Positions 1-9,004 are shown, counted from the stretch's first letter. The stretch is DNA of 64,000 nucleotides from Massilia sp. KIM (GCF_002007115.1 NZ_MVAD01000001.1:1488001-1552000); one strand, 5' to 3'. A program made the numbers and translations. Notes: generated by a model from the letters alone, not told the origin.

Positions 1-537
1 GTCGTAGTCGTCGATGCTGACCGCGCCCACGCGCGCATCGGGCAGGCCGCAGGCGACCACCACGGCCGGGACGCCGGCCTCGGTGATACAGCGCAGCACG
101 GCTTCGCTGTCGCACAGCGGCGGCGGCAGGATGATGCCGTCCAGTCCGTTCTCGATCAGGCGCCGGGTCTGCTCGGCCTCCTGGGTGCCGGCCTCGCACT
201 TCTCGACGAAGAGCTGGACGTTGTTCAGGCCCGACTGGGTCAGCAGGCCGACCAGGAACTCGCTCAGGTAGGCGGCGCTGGGATTGCTGTACAGGAAGCC
301 GACGCGGATCGGCTTGGAGCCGGCCAGGTTGCGGGCTTCCTGGTTGGGGGTGTAATTCAGCGCGGCGACCGCCTCGGCCACCTTGCGCCGGGTACTCTCG
401 CGCACCAGGCCCTTGCCGTTCATGACGCGCGACACCGTCATCGCGGAAACCCCGGCGAGCCTGGCGACGTCGACCATCGTCGGTTTGCCGCTGCGGTCCA
501 CCGGTTCGCGAAGGGCCTCTTGTTTGGCTTTCGTCAT
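1..537 (-). CDS. LacI-family transcriptional regulator (C-terminus cut by window edge)
   Basis: The first 179 codons of a DNA-binding regulator read leftward and run off the window. Residues about 20-65 form a typical LacI helix-turn-helix and hinge (MVDVARLAGVSAMTVSRVMNG, then the ARNLAG hinge motif), followed by the start of a periplasmic-binding-protein-like sensor domain (IRVGFLY, later DGIILPPPL). Family members are sugar- or nucleoside-responsive repressors; the ligand cannot be told here. The gene is divergent from the regulator at 889, and a short TGCAA dyad sits in its leader, compatible with self-regulation. The start was chosen as the first ATG before the HTH. Confidence 0.88.
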   Translation of the reverse strand, partial: MTKAKQEALREPVDRSGKPTMVDVARLAGVSAMTVSRVMNGKGLVRESTRRKVAEAVAALNYTPNQEARNLAGSKPIRVGFLYSNPSAAYLSEFLVGLLTQSGLNNVQLFVEKCEAGTQEAEQTRRLIENGLDGIILPPPLCDSEAVLRCITEAGVPAVVVACGLPDARVGAVSIDDYD

Positions 538-585
538 GTCTGGTTTATCCCTGGATATCTTGAGTCTCGCCATATGTTATCACAT

Positions 586-599
586 TTGCAGTAATGCAA
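586..599. promoter_or_regulatory. Small TGCAA dyad upstream of the LacI-type gene
   Basis: TTGCAGTAATGCAA has perfect 5-bp arms around GTAA and lies about 50 bp upstream of the LacI-type start. LacI-family operators are palindromic, so autoregulation is possible, but the site is short and no second copy of exactly this form was seen. Confidence 0.3.
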
Positions 600-723
600 G
601 CCGCCCCCGGCCCTCGCCGCCGCCAGCCCGGAAGATCGCTGCACGACGCGTTTTCCGGCCATCCCGATTGCGCTAACATCGCGGGCCTTCCAAGACGTAT
701 GCATGTCAAATTAATCGCATGAA

Positions 724-756
724 TATGCAATCTTCGTGAAAGAAATGTATTGCATA
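724..756. promoter_or_regulatory. Inverted repeat TATGCAAT-N17-ATTGCATA
   Basis: Perfect 8-bp arms separated by 17 bp lie about 130 bp upstream of the winged-helix regulator. The spacing suits two half-sites bound on successive helical turns, or a weak hairpin. The right arm is part of TATTGCATA, which recurs upstream of the second RTX gene at 21586. Confidence 0.35.
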
Positions 757-888
757 ATGGGTGCAGACGCTCTTATTAACGTTGCGGCAAGCCGACACTG
801 TCTTTACGCTTGCGCTAAGATGTTGCATGTTCATCACATATAGAACAACAGCCGCCACCGATCTGGCGGCACCCTGGACCCAAGCCGT

Positions 889-3705
889 ATGACCAGCGAC
901 CCGACCACCACGTTCACGTTCGGTCCTTACGCCCTGCAACCGGTGCGCCGGCTGCTGCTGCGCGACGGCGAGCCGGTCCAGATCGGCAGTCGCGCCTTCG
1001 ACGTGCTCACCCTGCTGCTGGAGCGGGCGGGCGACGTCGTCTCGAAAGAAGAACTGCTGGCGCGCGCCTGGCCGCGCACCTTCGTCGAGGAATCCAACCT
1101 GAGGGTGCACATCAGCGTGCTGCGCAAGGTCTTGCGCGAGACGCTCGACGGCGTGCGCTACATCGACAACGTCGCCGGTCGCGGCTACAGCTTCGTCGGC
1201 CTCGTCTCCGCCCTGGGGCCTGCCCCGGGCCCGTTGCGGCGCGGTGCGCCGCTTGCGCCGCCGCAGCGCCTGGCTGCGCGCCTGGTCGGACGCGGCGACG
1301 AACTCGACGCCCTGGGCACGGCCCTGTCCGTGGCGCCGCTCCTGACCCTGGTCGGTCCGGGCGGGGTCGGCAAGACGGCGCTGGCGCTGGCCGCCGCGCG
1401 CCGCTATGCGCCCGACTTCCCGGACGGCGTCTTCCTGGCCGAACTCGGCGCCATCCGCGACCCGTCCCAGGCACGCGAGGTGCTGGCCGCCGCCGTCGAG
1501 CTGCCGGCCGAGGCCAGGCTTGAGGCCATCTGCGACCACCTGCGCGCACGCCGCGCGCTGGTGATCCTCGACAGCTGCGAGCACCTGGGCGATGCGCCGG
1601 CGCGCCTGGCCGCCGCCCTGCTGGCCGGCGCCCCCGGCGTGAACCTGCTCGCCACCAGCCGCGAAGCCCTCGGCCTGCCCGAGGAACGCGTGCATGCCCT
1701 GGCCCCGCTCGCCCTGCCGCTGGAAGGCAGTTCGCTGGAGGGCGTGGCGCTGGAGAGCTATGGCGCCCTGGCGCTGTTCGCCCAGTGCGCCGCCGGCGCC
1801 CTCGCCCCCGGCCAGCCCGGTCCGGCCGAGCTGGCGCTGATCGCCCGCATCTGCCGCCGGCTCGACGGCCTGCCGCTCGCCATCGAACTGGCGGCGGCGC
1901 GCGTGCCCATGCTGGGCCTGCACGGGGTGGACGCCAGCCTGGGCGACTCGCTCGACCTGCTCTCGCGCAGCCGTCCCGGCGGCGAGCCGCGCCACCAGTC
2001 GCTGCGCGACGTGTTGGACTGGAGCTATGCGCTGCTGAGCCCGGGCGAGCAGCGCATGCTGCGCTGCCTCTCGGTCTACCGCGCCAGCTTCACCATCGAC
2101 TGCGCGCGCGCCGTGTGCGCGGCCGCGCCCGAGCCTTTCGAGCCGGCCGCGCTCTACAACCTGGCGGCGCGCTCGCTGCTGGTGTGCGAATACGACGGCG
2201 CCGAGGTGCGCTACCGGATGCTGGAGACCACGCGCGTCTATGCCGCCAGCCGGCTGGCCCAGGCGGGCGAACACGACGCGGTGCTGCGCGCCTACGCGCT
2301 GCGCTGCATCGGCTTGATGGCGGTCGCCAACGGCGAACGCGAGGGCCTGGAGGCCGCGCGCTGGCAGGCGCGTTACGGCGTGCGCCTGGACGACCTGCGC
2401 GCCGCCCTCGACTGGTGCTTCGGCCCGACGGGCGACACGCCGCTGGGCGTGCAACTGGCGGCAGCCGGCACCTTGCTGTGGAACGAACTTTCGCTGCTGG
2501 AAGAGCTGCGCGCCCAGGTACTGCGCGCCCTGCCCCACGCGCGCGAACCCCAGGCCGAGATGCTGCTCCAGACCAGCCTGGGAGGCGCTCTGGTCCACCT
2601 CGGCTATCCGCCCGAGCGCGCGGTCGCGGCCTTCTCGCGCGCCTACGAACTGGCGCGCAGCCACGGCGACAGCGCCCAGCTCACCAGGACCTATGCCGGA
2701 CTGTGCTTCAACCACATCATCCAGGGCCAGTATCCGCAGGCGATGGCGCTGAGCCACGCCTTCGCTCCCTACCGCAACAAGGCGCGCGACCGCATCGCCG
2801 AGGACATCCACGACCGCGTGATGGCCGCCACCCTGCACTTCCAGGGCGAGCAGCGCCAGGCGCGCTTCCATGCCGAGCGCATCTACCGGTTGCCGCGCAG
2901 CACCCAGCGCGGCGCCGGCGGCAGCTCGGTCCAGTACGACGGCAAGGCGGCTTCGAGCGCCATCCTGGCGCGGGTGCGCTGGCTCACCGGACATGCCGAG
3001 GAAGCCGCCGCGCTCGCGCTCGAATCCGTGGAGCGCGCCCAGGAGATCGAGCATCCGGCCTCGCTCTGCCTGTCGCTGGCGCTCACCGCCTGTCCGGTCG
3101 CGTTCTGGAACGGCGACCAGCAGTCGGCGGCCTACTTCTCCAATTTGCTCTGTGAGCGCTCACAGGCGCATGGACTGCAGCAGTGGCAGTCCTGGGCCGA
3201 GCAGTTCCGCGCGCTGGCCTCCGGCACCTACCCGCAAGGGGCGCCGCCGCTCATGCCCGGGCCGCAGGCGGAGACCATGCATACCATCCTGCCGGGGCTG
3301 GCCGGGCCGGCGGATTTCGCCCGCGTCGGCCAGGGCCTGGCCGGCTGGTGCGCCGCCGAGCTGACCCGACAGAAGGCGGTCTGGATGCGCACCGCCGGCC
3401 GTCCGGCCGCCCAGGCCGAGGCCGAGCTGATGCGCGCAGCCTGCTTCGCCGAGAGCCAGGGCGCGCTGGCCTGGCTGCTGCGCATCGCCATCACCCGGGC
3501 CCAGTGGGCCCAGGGCACGCCGCGCCTCGGGCAGGCGCTGCAGCAGCTCTACGCCACCCTGCGCCGCTTCCCGCCGGGCTTCCCGGCACGCGGCCAGCGC
3601 GAGGCCCAGGCCCTGCTCGACGCCGCCGGGTCACCCACGTTCCCATTCCACCCAGCAAGCCACGCCGGCGGGCGCGGACGGGGCGCCGAAACCACAAGCC
3701 GCTGA
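889..3705 (+). CDS. Winged-helix transcriptional regulator fused to a large ATPase (938 aa)
   Basis: Residues about 5-105 are an OmpR/CadC-type winged-helix DNA-binding domain (FGPYALQPVRRLLL to YIDNVAGRGYSFVG). An NTPase follows, with Walker A GPGGVGKT at 156-163 and a Walker-B-like strand VILDSCEHL, as in the predicted ATPases of COG3903. The C-terminal half is helical and repeat-like, as in the sensory arms of STAND regulators, though no clear TPR signature was assigned. No membrane segment is evident, so it should act in the cytoplasm. By family it would couple nucleotide and ligand state to DNA binding; target and ligand are unknown. It is divergent from a LacI-type regulator and has no clear co-transcribed partner. 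Confidence 0.85.
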   Translation: MTSDPTTTFTFGPYALQPVRRLLLRDGEPVQIGSRAFDVLTLLLERAGDVVSKEELLARAWPRTFVEESNLRVHISVLRKVLRETLDGVRYIDNVAGRGYSFVGLVSALGPAPGPLRRGAPLAPPQRLAARLVGRGDELDALGTALSVAPLLTLVGPGGVGKTALALAAARRYAPDFPDGVFLAELGAIRDPSQAREVLAAAVELPAEARLEAICDHLRARRALVILDSCEHLGDAPARLAAALLAGAPGVNLLATSREALGLPEERVHALAPLALPLEGSSLEGVALESYGALALFAQCAAGALAPGQPGPAELALIARICRRLDGLPLAIELAAARVPMLGLHGVDASLGDSLDLLSRSRPGGEPRHQSLRDVLDWSYALLSPGEQRMLRCLSVYRASFTIDCARAVCAAAPEPFEPAALYNLAARSLLVCEYDGAEVRYRMLETTRVYAASRLAQAGEHDAVLRAYALRCIGLMAVANGEREGLEAARWQARYGVRLDDLRAALDWCFGPTGDTPLGVQLAAAGTLLWNELSLLEELRAQVLRALPHAREPQAEMLLQTSLGGALVHLGYPPERAVAAFSRAYELARSHGDSAQLTRTYAGLCFNHIIQGQYPQAMALSHAFAPYRNKARDRIAEDIHDRVMAATLHFQGEQRQARFHAERIYRLPRSTQRGAGGSSVQYDGKAASSAILARVRWLTGHAEEAAALALESVERAQEIEHPASLCLSLALTACPVAFWNGDQQSAAYFSNLLCERSQAHGLQQWQSWAEQFRALASGTYPQGAPPLMPGPQAETMHTILPGLAGPADFARVGQGLAGWCAAELTRQKAVWMRTAGRPAAQAEAELMRAACFAESQGALAWLLRIAITRAQWAQGTPRLGQALQQLYATLRRFPPGFPARGQREAQALLDAAGSPTFPFHPASHAGGRGRGAETTSR

Positions 3706-3730
3706 CGTGCGGGCGCGATCTGGCTATAAT
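3702..3730 (+). promoter_or_regulatory. Candidate sigma-70 promoter for rlhA
   Basis: CTGACG (3702-3707) and a perfect TATAAT (3725-3730) are separated by 17 bp. The promoter overlaps the end of the preceding regulator gene and would give a leader of roughly 20 bases before the ATG at 3758. Confidence 0.55.
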
Positions 3731-3757
3731 TCCGGCCTTCGCCCACAGGATCGTCCC

Positions 3758-5728
3758 ATGTCCCTCCTCGACCACCAGCTCGAACTGCTCGCGCCCGCCA
3801 AGACCGCCGAGATCGGCCGCGAAGCCATTCTTCATGGCGCCGACGCCGTCTACATCGGTGGCCCGGCCTTCGGCGCCCGCCACAATGCCAGCAATCCGAT
3901 CGAGGACATCACCGCGCTGGTCGAGTTCGCGCACCGCTACCGGGCGCGCATCTTCGTGACCATGAACACCATCATGCACGACGCGGAGCTGGAGCTGGCG
4001 CGCAAGCAGATCTGGCAGCTGTACGAGGCCGGCGTCGATGCGCTCATCATCCAGGACATGGGCCTGCTCGAAATCGACCTGCCGCCGATCCAGCTGCACG
4101 CCAGCACCCAGTGCGACATCCGCACCGTGGAGAAGGCGAAGTTCCTGGGCGACGTCGGCTTTTCGCAGCTGGTGCTGGCGCGCGAGCTCACCATCGAGCA
4201 GATCCGCAAGATCCGCGCCGAGGTCGACACCCCGCTCGAATACTTCATCCACGGCGCGCTGTGCGTGGCCTTCTCGGGCCAGTGCTACATCTCGCACGCC
4301 GACACCGGCCGCAGCGCCAACCGCGGCGACTGCTCCCAGGCCTGCCGCCTGCCCTACACCCTGAGCGACGGCCAGGGCCGCGTGGTGGCCTACGAAAAAC
4401 ACCTGCTGTCGATGAAGGACAACGACCAGAGCGCCAACCTGGAAGCCCTGGTCGATGCCGGCATCCGCTCCTTCAAGATCGAAGGGCGTTACAAGGACAT
4501 GGGCTATGTGAAGAACATCACGGCCCATTACCGCCTGCTGCTGGACGAGATCCTGGAGCGCCGCGGCGAATTCGCGCGCGCCTCGAGCGGGACCACCCGC
4601 GTGCTGTTCAGCCCCGACGTGGACAAGAACTTCCACCGCGGCCACACCGACTATTTTGCCCAGGGCCGCCAGCAGACCATCGGCGCCTTCGACTCGCCCA
4701 AGTACGTGGGCGTGGAACTGGGCAGCGTGACCCGCATCGGCGGCGACCACTTCGACCTGCTGACCCAGGCCCCGATGGCCAATGGCGACGGCCTGAACTA
4801 CATGCACAAGCGCGACACGGTCGGGATCCAGGCCAACCGCGCCGAGAAGCTGGGCGAGGACGAGGAAGGCCAGCGCTGGCGCGTGTACCCGAACGAGACC
4901 CTGTCCACCCTGCCGGGACTGAAGGTCGGCACCGTGGTGTCGCGCAACCGCGATCACCAGTGGGAGGCGGCGCTCAACAAGAAATCGTCCGAACGCAAGC
5001 TGCGCCTGGACCTCGCCCTGAGCGAAGTCGCGGGCGGGCTGCGCCTGTCGCTGGTGGACGAGGACGGGATCGCCAGCGCCCTTGATGCCGCGGTCGCGCT
5101 GAAGCCGGCCCAGCAGGCGGCCCAGGCCGAGGCCGGGCTGCGCGCCAGCCTGGGCAAGCTGGGCAACACCATGTTCGAGGCGGGCGAGATCACCCTGGAC
5201 CTGAGCCAGCCCTGGTTCGTGCCCTCGGCCGCCATCAACGGGCTGCGCCGCGACGCCATCGCCGCCCACGAAGCCGCGCGCCTGGCGGCCTGGGAGCGTC
5301 CGCCGCGCAAGGCCCCGCGCGAGCCTCGCGCGGTCTATCCCGAAACCCAGCTCAGCTACCTGGCGAACGTCTACAACGAGAAGGCGCGCGCCTTCTACCA
5401 CAAGCATGGCGTGCAGCTGATCGATGCGGCCTACGAGGCCCACGAAGAGCCGGGCGAAGTCTCGCTGATGATCACCAAGCATTGCCTGCGCTTCTCCTTC
5501 AACCTGTGCCCGAAGCAGGCCAAGGGTGTCCAGGGCGTGCAGGGCCAGGTGCGGGCCGAGCCCATGACCCTGGTCAGCGGCGGCGAGAAGTACACGCTCC
5601 GCTTCGACTGCAAGCCTTGCGAGATGCACGTGGTGGGCGCGATGAAGCCGGGCATCCTGAATTCGCCGCCGCCCTCGGCGGTGCCCTACAGCCCGCTGGT
5701 ATTCCACAAGCAGCGGCCACGGGCTTGA
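3758..5728 (+). CDS. rlhA: U32-family 23S rRNA hydroxylation protein RlhA (YdcP-like)
   Basis: The 656-residue product matches the E. coli RlhA/YdcP type closely in length and motifs: LELLAPAK near the start, ADAVYIGGPAFGARHNASNP, IQLHASTQCDIRTV, and the U32 signature in GALCVAFSGQCYISH with RGDCSQACRLPY. RlhA is required for 5-hydroxycytidine at position 2501 of 23S rRNA, a modification known to depend on iron-sulfur and prephenate functions. Cysteines around residues 170-200 and a second set near 576, 584, 618 and 621 could bind metal. The ATG at 3758 has AGGA just upstream; an in-frame start 17 codons earlier lies inside the promoter and was rejected. Confidence 0.88.
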   Translation: MSLLDHQLELLAPAKTAEIGREAILHGADAVYIGGPAFGARHNASNPIEDITALVEFAHRYRARIFVTMNTIMHDAELELARKQIWQLYEAGVDALIIQDMGLLEIDLPPIQLHASTQCDIRTVEKAKFLGDVGFSQLVLARELTIEQIRKIRAEVDTPLEYFIHGALCVAFSGQCYISHADTGRSANRGDCSQACRLPYTLSDGQGRVVAYEKHLLSMKDNDQSANLEALVDAGIRSFKIEGRYKDMGYVKNITAHYRLLLDEILERRGEFARASSGTTRVLFSPDVDKNFHRGHTDYFAQGRQQTIGAFDSPKYVGVELGSVTRIGGDHFDLLTQAPMANGDGLNYMHKRDTVGIQANRAEKLGEDEEGQRWRVYPNETLSTLPGLKVGTVVSRNRDHQWEAALNKKSSERKLRLDLALSEVAGGLRLSLVDEDGIASALDAAVALKPAQQAAQAEAGLRASLGKLGNTMFEAGEITLDLSQPWFVPSAAINGLRRDAIAAHEAARLAAWERPPRKAPREPRAVYPETQLSYLANVYNEKARAFYHKHGVQLIDAAYEAHEEPGEVSLMITKHCLRFSFNLCPKQAKGVQGVQGQVRAEPMTLVSGGEKYTLRFDCKPCEMHVVGAMKPGILNSPPPSAVPYSPLVFHKQRPRA

Positions 5729-5867
5729 GTTCTTTCGGGGCGCCTGGCATCGCTGATCGCCGAGGTTGAAAAACCGCGGTCCCATATGCGCCCCGGGTCC
5801 CGGCTTGCCGGCTTGATGCCTGGCTCGTGGCTAAGCTCATCCATATCCAGGGCACGGCGCCGTCAAA

Positions 5868-6575
5868 CTACTTGCGTACCACGGAGTCGGCGACGGACGC
5901 CGCCTGCATCCGGCGGACGGCCGATACCATCGTCAGTGGCGCTGCCGCATGCAGCACGATCAGCCACCATAAACTGCCGGTAAAAGCATAGGCAATCGTA
6001 AAAGCGAATGCCGCAATGACGGATCCGAGCAATTGGCGGGTATTCGTAAAGCCATGTGCGACGCCGTATGAGACTGACGCCAGTATGACTCCCGTTGGCA
6101 GACCGAGGAGCGGCGTCAGGATGAGCAGCAGATAACCCCGGTATAAAATTTCCCAAGTCGCGGTGGCGATGCTCATGCATAGCACATACACCAGGGTTTC
6201 GAGTCGTGTCGCGGGCATGCGAAAAGGCAGCGAATCCAGCATAGCCTTTTGTTTGGCCAGATCCTCGGGAGAGGTTTTTCGCTCGAAATACATCTCTCCC
6301 AAACGCAGGCAAGCCAGGAGAACGAAGGCGAACAGCAAATCCCATCGTCCAGGCTGTGATAGCGGCAGGTCGAGCCCGATCTCTCGTAGCGAGTGGTCGC
6401 TCAGCAAGGACACCAGCCACAATACGACCAGCAAGCCGAGGGAAAACCTCGCCTGCCTCCAGTAATCGTGCAACGCGCCCTTGGAAGCTGTTGCCGGCTT
6501 CTGGCGAATACTCGTCCACACGCTGTAGGCGGGCAAGACGACAAGCAAGTAGACGGTAAAGAGATAGTCGTGCAT
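5868..6575 (-). CDS. CPBP-family intramembrane metalloprotease-like protein
   Basis: A 235-residue membrane protein with about six hydrophobic segments. The CPBP (Abi/CAAX protease) motifs are visible in order: WEILYRG (normally EExxxR, here with only the second Glu), SYGVAHGFTN (FxxxH-like) and VLHAAAP. Family members are intramembrane proteases or scaffold proteins, some linked to bacteriocin self-immunity. Loss of the first Glu of motif 1 makes full activity uncertain. Codon use is visibly more A/T-rich than its neighbours, suggesting a different origin. It is convergent with rlhA and has no operon partner. Confidence 0.72.
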   Translation of the reverse strand: MHDYLFTVYLLVVLPAYSVWTSIRQKPATASKGALHDYWRQARFSLGLLVVLWLVSLLSDHSLREIGLDLPLSQPGRWDLLFAFVLLACLRLGEMYFERKTSPEDLAKQKAMLDSLPFRMPATRLETLVYVLCMSIATATWEILYRGYLLLILTPLLGLPTGVILASVSYGVAHGFTNTRQLLGSVIAAFAFTIAYAFTGSLWWLIVLHAAAPLTMVSAVRRMQAASVADSVVRK

Positions 6576-6905
6576 GCCGATGAATGAATGACTGACGCAG
6601 TCATCGATTGCGACAGTAAATGGTCCCAGGCGCCAAGATAATGGACGAGTGAGCGCAGCTTAACACCGTCCATGCGCCGATATGCCAGCTTCCGGGTATT
6701 GCATGCGGCAGGCATCAAAACGCTCATTTCGTCTCTCGCCGAATACGACCGATGAGCCAGACACCACGCCACCAGGAATCCGGCGATGGCGGAGACTTCA
6801 ACTTCTGGAGAATTGTGCAATGCGCGCCGATTATCCGGCATGTTCAGCCGCCGCGCCGGGTTTCATACTTGCTCCCACTTTTCAACCAAACATAGGGAGC
6901 AAGAC
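6576..6905. other. Intergenic region between CPBP gene and SDR operon
   Basis: About 330 bp with composition more like the CPBP gene than the SDR gene. Short open frames occur, but none has a ribosome site and recognisable protein. It holds a dyad at 6588-6604 near the CPBP start and, at its right end, the AGGGAG ribosome site of the SDR gene. Promoters for both divergent genes are expected here. Confidence 0.55.
6588..6604. promoter_or_regulatory. Short perfect dyad before the CPBP gene
   Basis: ATGACTG-ACG-CAGTCAT has 7-bp perfect arms and lies 13 bp upstream of the CPBP start. The spaced TGAC/GTCA form resembles TetR-family operators, but no TetR gene is in the window. Confidence 0.3.
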
Positions 6906-7643
6906 ATGGTCGTCAGCAATTCCAAAGTCGTTCTCATCACCGGCGCCAGCAGCGGCATCGGCGAAGCCACCGCCCGTCACCTGGCGGCCCAGGGCATGCG
7001 CGTGATCCTGGGCGCGCGCCGCACCGATCGCCTGGTCGCCCTCGCCAACGAGATCCGCGCCGCCGGCGGCGTGGCCGAAGTCGCCCAGCTCGACGTGACC
7101 GACCTCGACAGCATGCGCCGCTTCGTCGACTTCGCCGTCGACCTGCACGGCCGCGTCGACGTCCTCATCAACAACGCGGGCGTCATGCCGCTCTCGAAGC
7201 TCGAGGCCCTCAAGGTCGACGAGTGGAACCAAATGCTCGACGTCAACGTACGCGGCGTCCTGCACGGGATCGCCAGCGTGCTGCCCCTGATGCAGGCGCG
7301 GCGCAGCGGCCAGATCATCAACATCGCCTCGATCGGCGCCTACACCGTCAGCCCGACGGCCGCAGTCTACTGCGCCACCAAGTTCGCGGTGGCCGCCATC
7401 ACCGAAGGCCTGCGCCAGGAAGTCGGCGGCGACATCCGCGTGACCCTGGTCTCGCCGGGCGTGGTCGAGTCGGAACTGGCGGACTCGATCTCGGACGAGC
7501 TCGCCCGCGACACCATGCGCGAGTTCCGCCGCATCGCGATCAAGCCCGAGGCCATTGCGCGCGCCATCCAGTTCGCCATCGACCAGCCGGCCGACGTCGA
7601 CGTGAGCGAGATGATCGTGCGCCCGACCGCCAGCCCGTTCTGA
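6906..7643 (+). CDS. Short-chain dehydrogenase/reductase (245 aa)
   Basis: A classical SDR: Rossmann glycine motif TGASSGIG at residues 12-19, NNAG in the central strand, a catalytic Ser in INIASIGAY, and YCATK with Tyr155 and Lys159. It should be an NAD(P)(H)-dependent cytosolic oxidoreductase of the YdfG-like group; the substrate cannot be inferred. The ATG at 6906 was preferred over an upstream in-frame ATG because AGGGAG lies directly in front of it and the SDR fold starts at once. DoxX follows on the same strand 129 bp later. Confidence 0.9.
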   Translation: MVVSNSKVVLITGASSGIGEATARHLAAQGMRVILGARRTDRLVALANEIRAAGGVAEVAQLDVTDLDSMRRFVDFAVDLHGRVDVLINNAGVMPLSKLEALKVDEWNQMLDVNVRGVLHGIASVLPLMQARRSGQIINIASIGAYTVSPTAAVYCATKFAVAAITEGLRQEVGGDIRVTLVSPGVVESELADSISDELARDTMREFRRIAIKPEAIARAIQFAIDQPADVDVSEMIVRPTASPF

Positions 7644-7772
7644 GTCATCCATCGGCTTCGCAGATGGCTGGTATCGAAAGATATCGGCTTCTGCGATGCT
7701 CGGCCCAGGCCTAAGATGCTTTCCATCGTTCGGCACCCGGCGAACAGCTCACACACAAGGAAAGGAAAGATC

Positions 7773-8195
7773 ATGAACGCGACCACCACCCAAACTGCCC
7801 AGGCCACCCTCTCGGTCATCGCCCGCATCCTGCTGGCCAGCATCTTCGTCGTCAGCGGCATCGGCAAGCTGTTCGCACCGGAAGCCACCATCGGCTACAT
7901 CGCATCGACCGGCCTGCCCTTCGCCGGCGCCGGCCTGGCCCTCGCCATCGCGGTCGAGCTCGGCGGTGGCCTGCTGCTGGCCCTGGGCGTCAAGACCCGC
8001 ATCGTCGCCCTGGCCCTGGCCGCGTTCTCGGTCGTGACCGCGCTCGTGTTCCACAACGCGCTCGGCGACCAGAACCAGATGATCCACTTCCTGAAGAACA
8101 TTGCGATGGCCGGTGGCCTGCTGCAGGTGGCGGCCTTCGGGGCCGGCGCCTACAGCGTGGACCGCAAGGTGCTGCGCCCGGCTGCCGCCCGCTGA
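7773..8195 (+). CDS. DoxX-family membrane protein
   Basis: A 140-residue protein with four predicted membrane helices (starting near LLASIFVVSGIGKLF) and the usual DoxX layout. DoxX-type proteins are small inner-membrane proteins tied to redox and thiol stress, and often sit next to reductases, as here. The start at 7773 follows an AAGGAAAGGAAAG ribosome site. It lies downstream of the SDR on the same strand and ends before a strong hairpin shared with the convergent GST gene. Confidence 0.85.
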   Translation: MNATTTQTAQATLSVIARILLASIFVVSGIGKLFAPEATIGYIASTGLPFAGAGLALAIAVELGGGLLLALGVKTRIVALALAAFSVVTALVFHNALGDQNQMIHFLKNIAMAGGLLQVAAFGAGAYSVDRKVLRPAAAR

Positions 8196-8215
8196 AGCCG
8201 CACGCCGGCCGCCTC

Positions 8216-8242
8216 GACGCCAGTCCCGTGCGGACTGGCGTC
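8216..8242. terminator. Hairpin between convergent doxX-like and GST genes
   Basis: A perfect 11-bp stem, GACGCCAGTCC against GGACTGGCGTC, with loop CGTGC. The T-run after it is weak, so termination could work in either direction or need Rho. Confidence 0.6.
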
Positions 8243-8256
8243 CTGCTTTACTGCGC

Positions 8257-8955
8257 TCAGGAAGGAATCGTCAGTCCGCGCTGCACGGCGGGCCTGGCGC
8301 GGAAGCGCTCCAGCGCCTCGGTGACGCGCGGGAAATCCTTGATGCCGACCAGCTCGCCCGCGTCGTAGAAGCCGAGCAGGTTGTTCACCCAGGGGAAGGT
8401 AGCGATGTCGGCGATGCCGTAGTCCTCGCCTGCAATCCAGGCGTGTTTCGCCAGTTGCCCCTCCAGCACACCCAGCAGGCGGCGCGACTCGGCCACGTAG
8501 CGGTCGCGCGGGCGCTTGTCCTCGTAGTCCTTGCCGGCGAACTTGTGGAAGAAGCCGAGCTGGCCGAACATCGGGCCGACCCCGCCCATCTGGAACATCA
8601 GCCACTGGATCACGCCATAGCGCGCCGCCGGGTCCTCGGGCAGGAAACGGCCGCTCTTCTCGGCCAGGTAGAGCAGGATGGCGCCCGATTCGAACAACGC
8701 CAGGGGCTTGCCGCCCGGGCCCTCGGGGTCGAGGATGGCGGGGATCTTGTTGTTCGGGTTGAGCGACAGGAAGGCCGGCGAGAGCTGGTCGTTGTTCGCG
8801 AAGTCGACCCGGTGCGCTTCGTAGGGAAGCCCGGTCTCCTCCAGCATGATGGCGGCCTTGACGCCGTTAGGCGTGGGCAGCGAGTAGAGCTGGATGCGGT
8901 CGGGATGGCGCGCAGGCCATTTTTCGGTGATGGGGAAAGCGGATAGATCGGTCAT
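8257..8955 (-). CDS. Glutathione S-transferase, disulfide-bond oxidoreductase type (YfcG/YghU-like)
   Basis: A 232-residue GST. The N-terminal thioredoxin-like domain has LYSLPTPNGVKAAIMLEE and the glutathione-binding NPNNKIPAI ... FESGAILLYLAE; the C-terminal helical domain has GIADIATFPWV. The TPNG active-site region resembles the Nu-class enzymes YfcG and YghU, which use glutathione to reduce disulfides and peroxides. An upstream in-frame ATG (9000) is possible, but the ATG at 8955 fits the family's N-terminus better. It faces doxX and follows wrbA on the same strand, in a group of redox genes. Confidence 0.87.
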   Translation of the reverse strand: MTDLSAFPITEKWPARHPDRIQLYSLPTPNGVKAAIMLEETGLPYEAHRVDFANNDQLSPAFLSLNPNNKIPAILDPEGPGGKPLALFESGAILLYLAEKSGRFLPEDPAARYGVIQWLMFQMGGVGPMFGQLGFFHKFAGKDYEDKRPRDRYVAESRRLLGVLEGQLAKHAWIAGEDYGIADIATFPWVNNLLGFYDAGELVGIKDFPRVTEALERFRARPAVQRGLTIPS

Positions 8956-9004
8956 GGTATCGTGCGCTCGCTCGGAATATTGAGAGAGCGACAATACCAA
9001 ACTT

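Larger units (their letters stand above)
538..888. other. Divergent intergenic region between two regulators
   Basis: This 351-bp gap separates two outward-facing regulator genes. I see no convincing gene in it. Its right half is much more A/T-rich than the flanks and holds several short dyads (586-599, 724-756, and an imperfect one at about 821-850, TGTTGCATGTTC against GAACAACA). It presumably carries both promoters. Confidence 0.6.

Noticed and set aside
706..3054. A long minus-strand frame over the winged-helix/ATPase regulator
   Set aside because: Arg/Gln/Ala-rich text with no domain; the plus strand encodes an obvious winged helix and Walker A.
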